The notes under the pieces: model-generated
What the model was told of the DNA's origin: nothing
Database searches by the model: none
Seen by the model: only the letters and a program-made list of their open reading frames with translations
In this document: one piece after another, positions 24,610-32,226 of the stretch
How the letters are laid out: the number at the start of each line of letters is the position of its first letter
How positions within the stretch are numbered: position 1 is the first letter of the stretch
Translations under genes and position numbers: made by a program
Origin: a virus
Strand: one strand, 5' to 3'
Length of the DNA stretch: 46,333 nucleotides
IMG/VR virus record: IMGVR_UViG_3300026877_000048
Coordinates: 1 to 46,333 of that record

Positions 24610-24758
24610 GCCCGCCATGCCCCAATCACCCCTACCGCCAATGCCACGGGAATCCCCGCCGTCCACCACCAGCCGTTGAACGTGGCCGCCAGGGCCGCTG
24701 CGAGCACCCCTGCTGTGACGCCCGCCGTCCAGCCCCACCCGAACGCCGCGCGCGTCAG
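24606..24758 (-). CDS. Possible tiny membrane protein (start uncertain)
   Basis: An open frame of about 50 codons encodes two hydrophobic spans (VTAGVLAAALAATFNGWWWT and IPVALAVGVIGAWRA), ends in ATGA with the next gene, and fills an otherwise empty 150-base gap. There is no ATG or GTG at a good position; only CTG is available near 24758, or an internal GTG. Tentative. Confidence 0.3.
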   Translation of the reverse strand: MTRAAFGWGWTAGVTAGVLAAALAATFNGWWWTAGIPVALAVGVIGAWRA

Positions 24759-25141
24759 GCGGGGTCCGGCGTGCCGGCGGGCAGGCTCGCCGCCAACTCC
24801 CGCAGGGTCTGCTCGTAGACCGTCTGGTACGCCGCCTGCGCCTGCCGCCGAGCGACCTCGTCCAACCGGAGCAGATCGTCGGGACTCATGGACAGGCCGA
24901 CCACCAAGGCCGCCTTGAGGGCAAACGCCTGCCAGATGGCCTCCAGTTGGTCGACCATCTCCGCCACCTCGCGCGGGGCCCGGTCCCGCAAGAGGGCGCG
25001 GTCCTGGGGATTGCCGAGGAACCAGGCCGTCCCCTGGTAGTACCCCCAGAGCTTGAACGTCCTGTCCACCAAGTGACTGAACTCCTCATGGAGGTGATTC
25101 ATGTGCGCCCCGAACTGCGTCATCTCTTGCCAGGACAGCAT
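24755..25141 (-). CDS. Small helical early protein, unknown
   Basis: 128 residues, almost wholly helical (FGAHMNHLHEEFSHLVDRTF; REVAEMVDQLEAIWQAFALK). AGGAGGG lies 6 bases before the ATG at 25139-25141; the ATG two codons earlier directly abuts the site. No family recognised. Confidence 0.65.
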   Translation of the reverse strand: MLSWQEMTQFGAHMNHLHEEFSHLVDRTFKLWGYYQGTAWFLGNPQDRALLRDRAPREVAEMVDQLEAIWQAFALKAALVVGLSMSPDDLLRLDEVARRQAQAAYQTVYEQTLRELAASLPAGTPDPA

Positions 25142-25152
25142 CGTCATCCCTC

Positions 25153-25221
25153 CTACTGCACGTTGTCGCCGCCGAACCCGCTGATCGCGCCCCTGTCATC
25201 GTGTTCGGCCACAGTGTCCAT
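25153..25221 (-). CDS. Possible 22-residue peptide
   Basis: A short frame starting MDTVAEHDDRGAIS with GAGGGGGG 8 bases upstream of the ATG at 25219-25221. The site and spacing are good, but the size makes this only a candidate. Confidence 0.3.
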   Translation of the reverse strand: MDTVAEHDDRGAISGFGGDNVQ

Positions 25222-25235
25222 GCGCTGAACCCCCC

Positions 25236-25424
25236 TCAACGGCGCCTCGCCCACCACCCCGGCGGACGCCACGTCCACTGTCCCAGCCAATTGCACCACC
25301 GATCCGCTCGGCCCACCACGTACCCGGCCCCCGCACCGACCGCCAGATGGCCGAGGTACGTCACCCAGGCGGGCAGTCCGGGAGCAATCCCGGCCCCGAC
25401 GAACACCTGCATCCACACGCTCAT
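25236..25424 (-). CDS. Small membrane protein
   Basis: 62 residues with two weak hydrophobic spans (MQVFVGAGIAPGLPAWVTYL and LAVGAGAGYVVGRA) and a Trp/Arg-rich end. GTGAGG lies before the ATG at 25422-25424. No family recognised. Confidence 0.5.
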   Translation of the reverse strand: MSVWMQVFVGAGIAPGLPAWVTYLGHLAVGAGAGYVVGRADRWCNWLGQWTWRPPGWWARRR

Positions 25425-25431
25425 GGAGTCC

Positions 25432-25887
25432 TCACGCTCCCTGTCGTAGGCCCGGCGGCCGGGCCCAGCGCGTCCCCGCCCACGCCCGGAACCGCTCCCA
25501 GGCGTCCACCACGCTCGGCATCGGGGCCACATCCGGGCACAACGCTTGCACTAACCACCACTCCGGCAGGGCCTGCTGCAAGTCCGTCGCCGGGCCGTAC
25601 ACCCCGACGGGCAGGCCCCACGCGAGCGCCGCGCCGATCTCGACGAGCGTGTTGAACGCCCGCACATCCGTCACCCAGCAGAACACCGCGTCGGCTCGCT
25701 CCAGCCCCTCCCGCCACTGGCGGAGGGCGTCCCCGTGGTGGCGGGGCGGCGGCACCACCCACGGTCCGCCGTAGGTCCACCCGTCGCGCATGGGCACGAC
25801 CTGGCCCAGCGGCACCTTGCTCCATTCGGGCACCAGTTGCTGCCGCCAGTCGGGCAGCATTTTGCCCGCCATGTAGACCCGGGGCAT
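25432..25887 (-). CDS. Nucleoside 2-deoxyribosyltransferase-like protein
   Basis: 151 residues. The N-terminal VYMAGKM loop, the middle ADAVFCWVTD strand and FNTLVEIGAALAWGLPVGVY (with the conserved Glu of the VEIG motif) match the nucleoside deoxyribosyltransferase-like Rossmann fold. Family members exchange or cleave the base on deoxynucleosides; phage members may salvage or edit nucleotide pools. The start at 25885-25887 has GGAGGGCTGAGG upstream. Its place beside replication genes supports nucleotide metabolism. Confidence 0.75.
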   Translation of the reverse strand: MPRVYMAGKMLPDWRQQLVPEWSKVPLGQVVPMRDGWTYGGPWVVPPPRHHGDALRQWREGLERADAVFCWVTDVRAFNTLVEIGAALAWGLPVGVYGPATDLQQALPEWWLVQALCPDVAPMPSVVDAWERFRAWAGTRWARPPGLRQGA

Positions 25888-25892
25888 CCGCC

Positions 25893-26120
25893 TCAGCCCT
25901 CCGGCTCCCGCCGCTCGGCGACCCGATACTGGGGGCGGGGCGGATGCCGCCGGACCGCCCGCACCGGGGCCCGGCGGGCCGTGATCGCGAGATCCGGCTC
26001 GCGGGGCCGGGTGAAGTAGCCCGGCGGCACCTGCCACCGCTGCCCATGGGCGTACCGCCAGTGACTCTGGATCCCGAGCACCGAATCGGCGATCACGCGC
26101 TGGCACAACGGACACCGCAT
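25893..26120 (-). CDS. C2H2-like zinc-finger protein
   Basis: 75 residues. MRCPLCQRVIADSV then SHWRYAHG gives a C-x2-C...H-x4-H zinc finger at the N-terminus, followed by a basic Arg/Pro tail. AAAGGAG precedes the ATG. Probably binds nucleic acid; target unknown. Confidence 0.6.
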   Translation of the reverse strand: MRCPLCQRVIADSVLGIQSHWRYAHGQRWQVPPGYFTRPREPDLAITARRAPVRAVRRHPPRPQYRVAERREPEG

Positions 26121-26126
26121 GGGACC

Positions 26127-26378
26127 TCACTCCTTTCGTCGCGGCGGGGCCCCCCGGCGGCGGCCCGCCGGCGCCGCCGGGGCCGGATCCCGGGCCTCCC
26201 ACCGCCCGCACGCGGCACAGGCCACGGTCCGGGCGCAGGCCCGCAGGAACGCCGTCGGGGGCGCGTGGAGCCGCACCGTCTCCCAATGCCCGCAGGCCCG
26301 CCGCACCCGATACGGCTGGGGCGGGTACCCGGTTCGGCCCGGTCCGGCGGGGCTCGCCGGCCGCCTCAGGGGACCCAC
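26127..26378 (-). CDS. Small zinc-ribbon protein
   Basis: 83 residues from a GTG at 26376-26378. The Cys pairs RRACGHWET and VACAACGRWEA could form a zinc ribbon; the ends are basic and Pro-rich. The start is uncertain, since the ribosome site is weak and the gene overlaps the Hjc-like gene end by 13 bases. Confidence 0.5.
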   Translation of the reverse strand: MGPLRRPASPAGPGRTGYPPQPYRVRRACGHWETVRLHAPPTAFLRACARTVACAACGRWEARDPAPAAPAGRRRGAPPRRKE

Positions 26379-26716
26379 CGCCGCCCACCCGTCCGCAGGG
26401 GTGCGGTCGGCACCACGATCACCGTCCACGCAATGCCCGGCGGCGGATCCCCCGGCGTGGCGACCACCGGCAGGCCCCCGACGCGCTGGGCCAGTTCCCC
26501 CAGCGCCGCCCGCTCGGCGGGGGCGAGGCGCCCCGACCGGCGGGCCTGCACCAGCACCGGCGGGGCCCCGGCCCGCAGGGCGACCAGATCCACGGGGGTG
26601 CGGCTGCCCGCCACGCGCCACACGGTCCAGCCCGCCGCCTCCAGGGCCGCTCGGCAGGCCCACTCGAAGCGCCGCCCCGCCGCGTACCGGCCCGCCGGCG
26701 TCAAGGCCCGCCTCAC
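26366..26716 (-). CDS. Hjc/PD-(D/E)XK-like nuclease (Holliday junction resolvase-type)
   Basis: 116 residues. GRRFEWACRAALEAAGWTVW, then RTPVDLVALRAG and PVLVQARRSGRL match the PD-(D/E)XK core of archaeal-type resolvases: a Glu on helix 1, Asp in PVDLVAL, and Q-x-R in place of the usual E-x-K on the third strand. That substitution is notable and could weaken catalysis. GTG start at 26714-26716 overlaps the stop of the helicase-loader gene (GTGA). It would resolve branched replication or recombination intermediates. Confidence 0.65.
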   Translation of the reverse strand: MRRALTPAGRYAAGRRFEWACRAALEAAGWTVWRVAGSRTPVDLVALRAGAPPVLVQARRSGRLAPAERAALGELAQRVGGLPVVATPGDPPPGIAWTVIVVPTAPLRTGGRRWVP

Positions 26717-27291
26717 GCCGGGGCCTCCCGGTCGAGGGCCCGGCGCAGCACGTCCGCCAGCGCCTGGGGGCCGGGATCCCCCGCCCGGCTCCCGGCGGCC
26801 AACGCCCCGTCGCGCAGGTCCACGGGCAGCCGGCGGGCCCGATCTGCCTCCGTGACGTGGGCACTGTAGTACCGCGCGAACTGGCCCCGGAGCACGTCGG
26901 GGTCGCCCAGGCAGATCGCCTCCCACCCCAGGGCCTCGGCGACGGCCCGCACCGGGGGATCCAGGCTCGCCAGCGCCGCGTCGGGCTGGTAGTAGCCGTA
27001 CCGCCGCACGGCGGCCTGCACCTGCGCCCACGCGGCCTCCACGCTGGGCTGATGGGGCGCGGTGAGTTGGGCCGCCGCCGCCCGAATCGCGCCCGGCGTC
27101 GGCCACCACGCCCCCGTCTGCTCCATCAGCACCCGCCGCACTGCCGCTTGGGCGAGATCGGCGGGCACATCCCCCAGCAGGTCGGTCCAGACCGCGACCA
27201 TGCGCGAGAGCTGCGGCTCCGGCGGCACCGTCAGCCCTGGCAGCGCGGTCACGCAGAACGCGATTAAGGCGCGTACCTCACGGTGGGTCAT
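26713..27291 (-). CDS. Replicative helicase loader (G39P-like)
   Basis: 192 residues. The N-terminal 110 residues are helical with VWTDLLGDVPADLAQAAVRR and a Pro-rich turn (AWWPTPGAIRAAAAQL), the usual pattern of the SPP1 G39P-type loader and inhibitor family found after replication initiators in Firmicutes phages. ATG at 27289-27291 with GAGGAGGG 8 bases upstream overlaps the initiator gene stop. It likely recruits the host DnaB/DnaC-type helicase, since no phage helicase is encoded here. Confidence 0.7.
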   Translation of the reverse strand: MTHREVRALIAFCVTALPGLTVPPEPQLSRMVAVWTDLLGDVPADLAQAAVRRVLMEQTGAWWPTPGAIRAAAAQLTAPHQPSVEAAWAQVQAAVRRYGYYQPDAALASLDPPVRAVAEALGWEAICLGDPDVLRGQFARYYSAHVTEADRARRLPVDLRDGALAAGSRAGDPGPQALADVLRRALDREAPA

Positions 27292-28333
27292 CCGTCCGTC
27301 CCTCCTCGTCGGTCGGTGGGGTCGCGGTCGGCGGCGGCCCCCGGTCGGCGTGCAACAGGGCCTCCACCGCCGCTCCGCCGGCCAGCCAGTCGTGGCGCGG
27401 ACGGCCGTTGGGCCGGTCGCGCGGCAGGGGGGCTCCTTGGCTCGCCCGCCACTCGCCGAAACTGCGCCACCATAGGTCCGGCTCATGGCGGCGCCGGACC
27501 CAGTATGGGTGGTCGCGTGCCCAGGTCCACCAGTCCGCCAGACTCGTGACGTCCCGCCCCGCCTGGATCCACCTCGTGAGGATCCCGCCCGCCACCAAGT
27601 GCCAGTCGCGGGGTAACGGGATCCCCTGCGCCGTCAGTTCGTCGCGCCAAGTCTTTACGAGGGCGCGGATCGCCGGGTCGAGGCGTCGCGGGGCTTGGCG
27701 TGGTTGAGGAGCCGGCGCCGCCGCGTCGGTTGGCCGATGGGGTGCCGCCCCCGCCGCGTCAGCGGGGGTGAGGCCGTTTGCGTTAGCAAACGGGAGGGGG
27801 GGATCCTCCGAAGGAGAAGGGGAGGGAGAAGGCGAAGGTGCAGGTGAAGGTGAAGGCGAAGGTGAGGCGCGCAGTTGCGCGTCATCGCGCTCAGGTACGC
27901 GCAGGTGCGCGTCATCGCGCGCATCCTCGCGCGACCCCGCGCGACTGGTGGGCCCGGCCATGGCACTGGTGGGCGGCGCGGGATACTTCGACCGGTCGCG
28001 GTCTCGTTTCTCGGCCCGGATATGCGTCTGATACGCGAACCACTTGTCCTTCGGGATCGCGATGTAGTCGCGACCATCCGGGCCTTGGTAGAGCAGAATG
28101 AGACCGACTTGGGCATACAGTTGCAGGGCCGCGCGAATCTCGTCGTCGCTAAAGGCGAACGCCGAAAAGACTTGGCGTCGGATCCGGCTCGGTGAGGCGG
28201 ACGCGCGGCCCCAATCATCGAAGTAGGTCAGGAGCCACGGCCACATCAGGGCAGCTGTGGGATTCTCCTGCGCGACCCGATCCAGGTTTTCGTCGAAACT
28301 GATGTCCGAGCTAATGAAGACTTTGCGCGCCAT
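27278..28333 (-). CDS. Replication initiator / DnaD-like replisome organiser
   Basis: 351 residues from ATG at 28331-28333 (GGGAGG about 11 bases upstream). The N-terminal winged-helix-type region (KVFISSDISFDENLDRVAQE; SDDEIRAALQLYAQVGLILL) resembles phage replication initiators. A Ser/Pro-repeat linker (about residues 165-190), encoded by a GAAGGT-like purine repeat on the other strand, separates it from a C-terminal domain rich in Trp (WWTWARDHPYW) like DnaD/DnaB-interacting modules. The NNNGG array lies directly upstream. It probably binds an origin nearby. Confidence 0.7.
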   Translation of the reverse strand: MARKVFISSDISFDENLDRVAQENPTAALMWPWLLTYFDDWGRASASPSRIRRQVFSAFAFSDDEIRAALQLYAQVGLILLYQGPDGRDYIAIPKDKWFAYQTHIRAEKRDRDRSKYPAPPTSAMAGPTSRAGSREDARDDAHLRVPERDDAQLRASPSPSPSPAPSPSPSPSPSEDPPLPFANANGLTPADAAGAAPHRPTDAAAPAPQPRQAPRRLDPAIRALVKTWRDELTAQGIPLPRDWHLVAGGILTRWIQAGRDVTSLADWWTWARDHPYWVRRRHEPDLWWRSFGEWRASQGAPLPRDRPNGRPRHDWLAGGAAVEALLHADRGPPPTATPPTDEEGRTDDPP

Positions 28334-28390
28334 CCATCCGGTCGCCTCCCGGTGCAGGTTCACGGGTTGCCGCGTCGTCGCGCACGTCAC

Positions 28391-29600
28391 CCAGGGGTGG
28401 GGCGGGCAGGGCTAGGCGGGTCGGGCTTGGATCGGCCCGGTCTGGCATGGCAAGTCGCGCTCGGCAGGGGGTGGGCGGGTCCGGGCAGGGCCGTCGGGCG
28501 AGGGGTGGCGGGGGCTGGGACGGCCAGTCGGGCCTGGGCGGGCGGGCATAGGCCAGGAATGTCGGGCGTGGCAAGGGGTGGCGAGGACTGGCGGGGCGAG
28601 GAGCGTCGTGTCGGCCGGGGACGGCCGGGGACGGGCTGGGAAGTCGGGCGCGGCGTGGCTGGGTGCGGCCTGGCCTGGGGCGGCGAGGGCGGGCTTGGGG
28701 AGTCGGGCGCGTCGGGCTGGCACGGAGTGGGCGGGGGTGGCGGGTCGGACCGGGCTGGATCGGGATGGAGAGTCGGACGGGCCAGGCTCGGGCAGGGCAG
28801 GGGAGTCGGTCACGGCCAGGCCGGGACGGGTCAGGTGCGGCTTGTCGGGCACGGCAAGGAGTGGGCTGGAAGGGATGGTCGGGCACGGGGCGGACGGGTC
28901 AGGAACGGATTGGTTCGTCGGGCGCGGCTTGGGACGGCGCGGCCGGGCTTGGCGGGGCACGGCTTGGTCGGTCGGGTCCGGTAAGGCCCGGGGTGGTCAG
29001 GTAGGGATGGTCGGACGCGGCTAGGGCCGGAGGGGACAGGGAGGTCGGGCAGGGGCAGGAAAGGTGAGGCACGTCGGGCAAGGGCGGGGGGGGGCGGGAT
29101 TGTCGGGGGACGGCTTGGTCGGTCGGATCCGGCAAGGCCCGGGGTGGACGGGGTGGTCGGGGCCGGAGCGGTATGGGGAGGCGAGGCAGGTCGGGCAAGG
29201 ATTGGGGCGGATTGAGGGGGAAGGGGCAGGGTGGTCGGGTAGGCCCGGAAGGGCGCGGTCTGGCCAGGCACGGATCGTCGGGCCTGGCGAGGCTGGGGCT
29301 GGTGAGGATGGTCGGGTCTAGCGGGGACGGGTGCGGAGAGGCAAGGACTGGTTTGTCGGGCCAGGACCGGCAAGGAACGGACGGGCAGGGCAACTCGGGG
29401 ACGGTGCGGGGCGGCTTGGGTCGTCGGGTAGGGAGCGGAGGGGCCTGGATAGGCCAGGATAGTCGGGCACGGGCGGGACAGGCACGCTGTGGGCGGTCGG
29501 GCTTGGATAGGCGTGGACGGGTCTGGCAAGGGTGGTCGGGGGCGGCTGGGGTCGGAAAGGATGGGTCGGTCGGAGGAAGGGCTAGCCGGAGTAACCGGCG
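28391..29600. repeat. NNNGG pentamer array (about 1.2 kb, non-coding)
   Basis: On the plus strand a GG dinucleotide falls at nearly every fifth base. The pentamers are grouped in blocks that start with TCGG (usually TCGGG) and end with one 4-base unit, so successive TCGG starts are mostly 29, 34, 39 or 44 bases apart (5n+4). Starts include 28421, 28455, 28494, 28528, 28562, 28806, 28845, 28879, 28918, 28972, 29011, 29045, 29074, 29123, 29157, 29191, 29235, 29278, 29312, 29356, 29395, 29424, 29463, 29497 and 29536. A few stretches (near 28611, 28712-28800 and 29235) slip the phase by one base. Block lengths are not multiples of 3, which argues against coding. The G-rich strand could form two-tetrad G-quadruplexes. 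It fills the gap upstream of the replication initiator. Confidence 0.9.
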
Positions 29601-29628
29601 TCGGGGGGGGCGGGGCGGGCGACGGGGG

Positions 29629-30336
29629 TTACCCGCCGACCCGCTCCCAGCGCGTGACCTCAAATGTGCCATAGCCCTGGGACCGGTCCGCGCCCAGGCC
29701 GTTGCGCTCGGCATGGATCCAGATGGTCCGCCACTGGTCCGGCCGGATGCAGTCTTGCCAGACCCACACTTCGCCGGTGATGGTGACGTCTTCGACGTAT
29801 TCCACGTAGGTCAGCGTGGACCGCTCCCCCTTCGGCCCGTAGACATGGCCGATCTTTTGGAGCCGGCCATCCGGCTCCTGGCGGCCGAGATACAGGCGGT
29901 CGGGGGCCACGAACACCCGTTCCGCCACAAAGGCGCGGGCGGCCTTCTTGGTCGGGCCCCAGCGTTCGCCGGCAAACGCGATGTTCACCGACTCCTTGAT
30001 GAGCGCCTTGAGTTGGCGGCTCTCGATGTAGAGCCCCCGCTCGTCGCTCTTGAACCCGTTCGTCTTGGCCTGCCCGGCGATCTGCTTAATGGCGGCGTCG
30101 AAGAGCTCCGGGGCGACGTTGATGTCCACCCCGGGGTCATACCCCAGATCGATGAGCGTTTCGCGCACCATCTCCCGGATCTCTTGGTCGTTGGTGACGC
30201 CGGTGGTCTTGCGGAGCCAGCCTTCAATCACCCGGGGGTCTTTGGGCACGCCGCCCATCAGCCGGCCGGGGACATGGAGCGTGAAGGCATAGACGGTGTA
30301 GAGGTCGCGGGCGTGGTCGGCGAAGATGCTGCTCAT
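29629..30336 (-). CDS. Conserved phage protein with RAMP-like Gly-rich loop
   Basis: 235 residues from ATG at 30334-30336 (AAGGAGG 8 bases upstream). The start YTVYAFTLHVPGRLMGGVPK, the middle RGLYIESRQLKALIKESVNI, then KGERSTLTYVEYVEDVTI and the end ERNGLGADRSQGYGTFEV match a phage family I recall but whose function I do not know. The last segment resembles the G-rich loop of CRISPR RAMP/ferredoxin-fold RNA-binding proteins. There are no other cas genes. It could be an RNA- or DNA-binding protein. It lies just upstream of the pentamer array. Confidence 0.6.
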   Translation of the reverse strand: MSSIFADHARDLYTVYAFTLHVPGRLMGGVPKDPRVIEGWLRKTTGVTNDQEIREMVRETLIDLGYDPGVDINVAPELFDAAIKQIAGQAKTNGFKSDERGLYIESRQLKALIKESVNIAFAGERWGPTKKAARAFVAERVFVAPDRLYLGRQEPDGRLQKIGHVYGPKGERSTLTYVEYVEDVTITGEVWVWQDCIRPDQWRTIWIHAERNGLGADRSQGYGTFEVTRWERVGG

Positions 30337-30376
30337 GGGATGACCTCCTTGATGGGATAGAGATGGGGGGATCGGA

Positions 30377-30991
30377 TTAGCCCTCCGCGCCCCCGACCTG
30401 GAACGCCTGTGCTTCCGCCTCGCGGTACAGGCGGGTGAGGTCGGCGGGCGAGAGGTGATCATGGACGACCGCCCGGTCGTGGGGGAGTTTCCCGAGCACC
30501 GACCGCAGGAAGAGCACTTCCCGCGTGTTGGTCCGCACGTTGGTCAAGTAGACCTGGATGGCCGCTTTGAGATCGGCCGCGAGCGCGTCCAGGAGCGGCA
30601 CGCGCCGGCCGGGGGCGACCGGCACCCGGTAGTGGTGCCACTCGACAGGGATCATGCCGGTCGGGTCCGGCCACCGCACCGCCCGGCGCACGGCGTGCCG
30701 GGCCGCGTGCAAGAGCCGGGTGTATTCGGCCCGGGCCATCGCCCGCACCACGCCGGGCAGTTCCTCGTCCCGGAAGCCGGGGATGGCCCACAGGTGCTCC
30801 GTCACGCGGTCGAGGAAAGTCTCTTCGTCGAGGTCCGGGTAGCGGTCATAGAAGGCCGCCACCGCCCGCCGGATGGTGCGGGTGGCCCGCCGGGCCGACG
30901 GGATCTGGATGGTCTCATACGGCGCGTCCCCCGTCGGGCCGGGCCGGGTTCGGTCGTCCGGGGGCGGGGGGGTCTGTCGCTGACGTGCCAT
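30377..30991 (-). CDS. Early-region helical protein, unknown
   Basis: 204 residues. A Pro/Arg-rich N-terminus is followed by a helical body with many Arg, Asp and Glu (RRAVAAFYDRYPDLDEETFL; AADLKAAIQVYLTNVRTNTR). AGAAGGAGG precedes the ATG. It is likely co-expressed with the RAMP-like gene. Composition would allow DNA binding; no family recognised. Confidence 0.6.
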   Translation of the reverse strand: MARQRQTPPPPDDRTRPGPTGDAPYETIQIPSARRATRTIRRAVAAFYDRYPDLDEETFLDRVTEHLWAIPGFRDEELPGVVRAMARAEYTRLLHAARHAVRRAVRWPDPTGMIPVEWHHYRVPVAPGRRVPLLDALAADLKAAIQVYLTNVRTNTREVLFLRSVLGKLPHDRAVVHDHLSPADLTRLYREAEAQAFQVGGAEG

Positions 30992-30994
30992 GGT

Positions 30995-31189
30995 CTATTT
31001 GCCTCCTTCTTGTCGCCAGAGTCGCACAGCGGTCACGAGGTCCATGACCGCCCCGCAGAGCAGACAAATGTCGGTCGTGCCGTCCGTGATCCCTCGCCGG
31101 TTGTCGCACGCCGCCGGGCGTGCGGCCCGGCCGGCCGCGAGGGTGCCGGGGGCGGGTGGGGCACTCGGCCCCTTAGGGCGGCGGGCCAT
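30995..31189 (-). CDS. Small protein with zinc pair
   Basis: 64 residues. A basic, Ala/Pro-rich start is followed by ICLLCGAVMDLVTAVRLW, a C-x2-C pair on a helix. The ATG overlaps the upstream gene end by 17 bases, with GGGGG upstream. No family recognised. Confidence 0.45.
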   Translation of the reverse strand: MARRPKGPSAPPAPGTLAAGRAARPAACDNRRGITDGTTDICLLCGAVMDLVTAVRLWRQEGGK

Positions 31190-31460
31190 GATCGGCGACC
31201 CCCTCGCCTTCGCCCACGTACCGCCCGCGATGCCACGCGCCGCAGTAGCAGTACTGCATATCGGTCAGCGAGTCCGCCCGGCACGCGGCGACGGAGGCTG
31301 CGGCATGGTGCAACGGGTGCAGACCCGCCGCCTTCGGCCCGTAGACGGCGACGATGGCGAGCTCCGCCCAGCAAAACCGGCCCGGATGCCGCCGGTCGAG
31401 GCGGCCCACCCGATTCAGGTGATGGAGTTGCCGGGGGGTCCAACCCGTTACCGGACTCAT
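31173..31460 (-). CDS. Small early protein, unknown
   Basis: 95 residues. It starts MSPVTGWTPRQLHHLNRVGR, has a His-rich middle and a CYCG pair near the C-terminus (DMQYCYCGAWHRGRYVG). ATG at 31458-31460 overlaps the upstream stop (ATGA), with AAGGGGGG upstream. Possibly a small zinc-binding regulator; no family recognised. Confidence 0.55.
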   Translation of the reverse strand: MSPVTGWTPRQLHHLNRVGRLDRRHPGRFCWAELAIVAVYGPKAAGLHPLHHAAASVAACRADSLTDMQYCYCGAWHRGRYVGEGEGVADHGPPP

Positions 31461-31726
31461 GGGGTCTGCCCCCCTTCGGGCGTGGCGGGGGCGTCCTGCA
31501 ATTCCTGCCGCAGGACCCACTCCAACCATTGGCACACGGTGCGGACCATGGGGAGGTCCAGTGGCCCCCACGGCACGAACAGGACGAAGCTGCGCCAGAG
31601 GGCGGATTGGTGGCGCTGTGCCTGCAATTCCACCACGGCGGTCGGACGATCCGCGTGACGGTCCCGCAGGACATACCGCCGGCGTATCTTAACCCATTCC
31701 TGCTGCGGGATCGGTTGCCCGCTCAC
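31457..31726 (-). CDS. Small paired early protein A, unknown
   Basis: 89 residues. GTG start with GAGGAGG upstream. The C-terminal half (FVLFVPWGPLDLPMVRTVCQ then WLEWVLRQELQDAP) is similar to the neighbour encoded at 31689-31970 (VPWNHLPLSTAQAVAQWLAE), suggesting tandem duplication. No family recognised. Confidence 0.6.
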   Translation of the reverse strand: MSGQPIPQQEWVKIRRRYVLRDRHADRPTAVVELQAQRHQSALWRSFVLFVPWGPLDLPMVRTVCQWLEWVLRQELQDAPATPEGGQTP

Positions 31727-31970
31727 GGGCCTCGCCTCCTCGTTCGACCGGCCAGGGCGGCGGGTTCTGGCATTCCGCCTGCATGACCTCGGCTAACCAT
31801 TGGGCGACCGCTTGGGCCGTGCTCAGCGGTAGGTGGTTCCACGGCACCTGCACGTCGAAGCGGCTGCTCCAGCCGGACGCCCCGGCGTAGCCCTCGTAGC
31901 GGATCCGGAAGACGCCTTGGAGATAGGACTGGCGGTCGTACCACGTATACACGCGCTCGATGTGGGTCAT
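31689..31970 (-). CDS. Small paired early protein B, paralogue of A
   Basis: 93 residues. It shares with the downstream gene the order Tyr-rich strands, VPW-x2-LPL, then a WL-E-V helix and a Pro-rich end. The start at 31968-31970 is weakly supported. It overlaps its paralogue by 38 bases. Function unknown. Confidence 0.55.
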   Translation of the reverse strand: MTHIERVYTWYDRQSYLQGVFRIRYEGYAGASGWSSRFDVQVPWNHLPLSTAQAVAQWLAEVMQAECQNPPPWPVERGGEARERATDPAAGMG

Positions 31971-31983
31971 CTCGCGCCGGGTC

Positions 31984-32226
31984 CTATAGTGCGGGACGGT
32001 GCCGGGTGGGTTGCCCACCGTGTCCACCCCCTGGGATCGCGCGCAGTTCCCGCAACAATTGCCGCCGCCGCTGGTCCGCCGCGATGAGTTCATACAGGGC
32101 CAGATCCACCCACGCTCCGGACGCTTCTTCGAAGCGGCTCAGGGCCGCCTCGTAAGCCGCCTGGGCCGCGTCGTACTGGGCCCGGAGCACCGTCACGGGG
32201 TCGGGGTCACGGCGTCGGCGCCACAT
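31984..32226 (-). CDS. Small coiled-coil protein
   Basis: 80 residues. A continuous charged helix (VLRAQYDAAQAAYEAALSRF, then ELIAADQRRRQLLRELRAI) and a Gly/His-rich tail. AAAGGGG precedes the ATG at 32224-32226. No family recognised. Confidence 0.55.
   Translation of the reverse strand: MWRRRRDPDPVTVLRAQYDAAQAAYEAALSRFEEASGAWVDLALYELIAADQRRRQLLRELRAIPGGGHGGQPTRHRPAL

Noticed and set aside
28391-29600. Overlapping Gly/Arg-rich or Pro-rich reading frames across the pentamer array, on both strands
   Set aside because: The 5-base periodicity with 5n+4 block breaks shifts frame from block to block, and the translated products are low-complexity. No ribosome site precedes the candidate starts.
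28391-29600. CRISPR array
   Set aside because: Although starts are spaced by 29-44 bases, there is no repeated 24-37-base unit; only TCGG plus the GG spacing is shared, and there are no cas genes.
29629-30336. CRISPR-associated RAMP protein
   Set aside because: Only the Gly-rich loop is similar. With no CRISPR repeats or other Cas proteins nearby, a phage accessory family is more likely.
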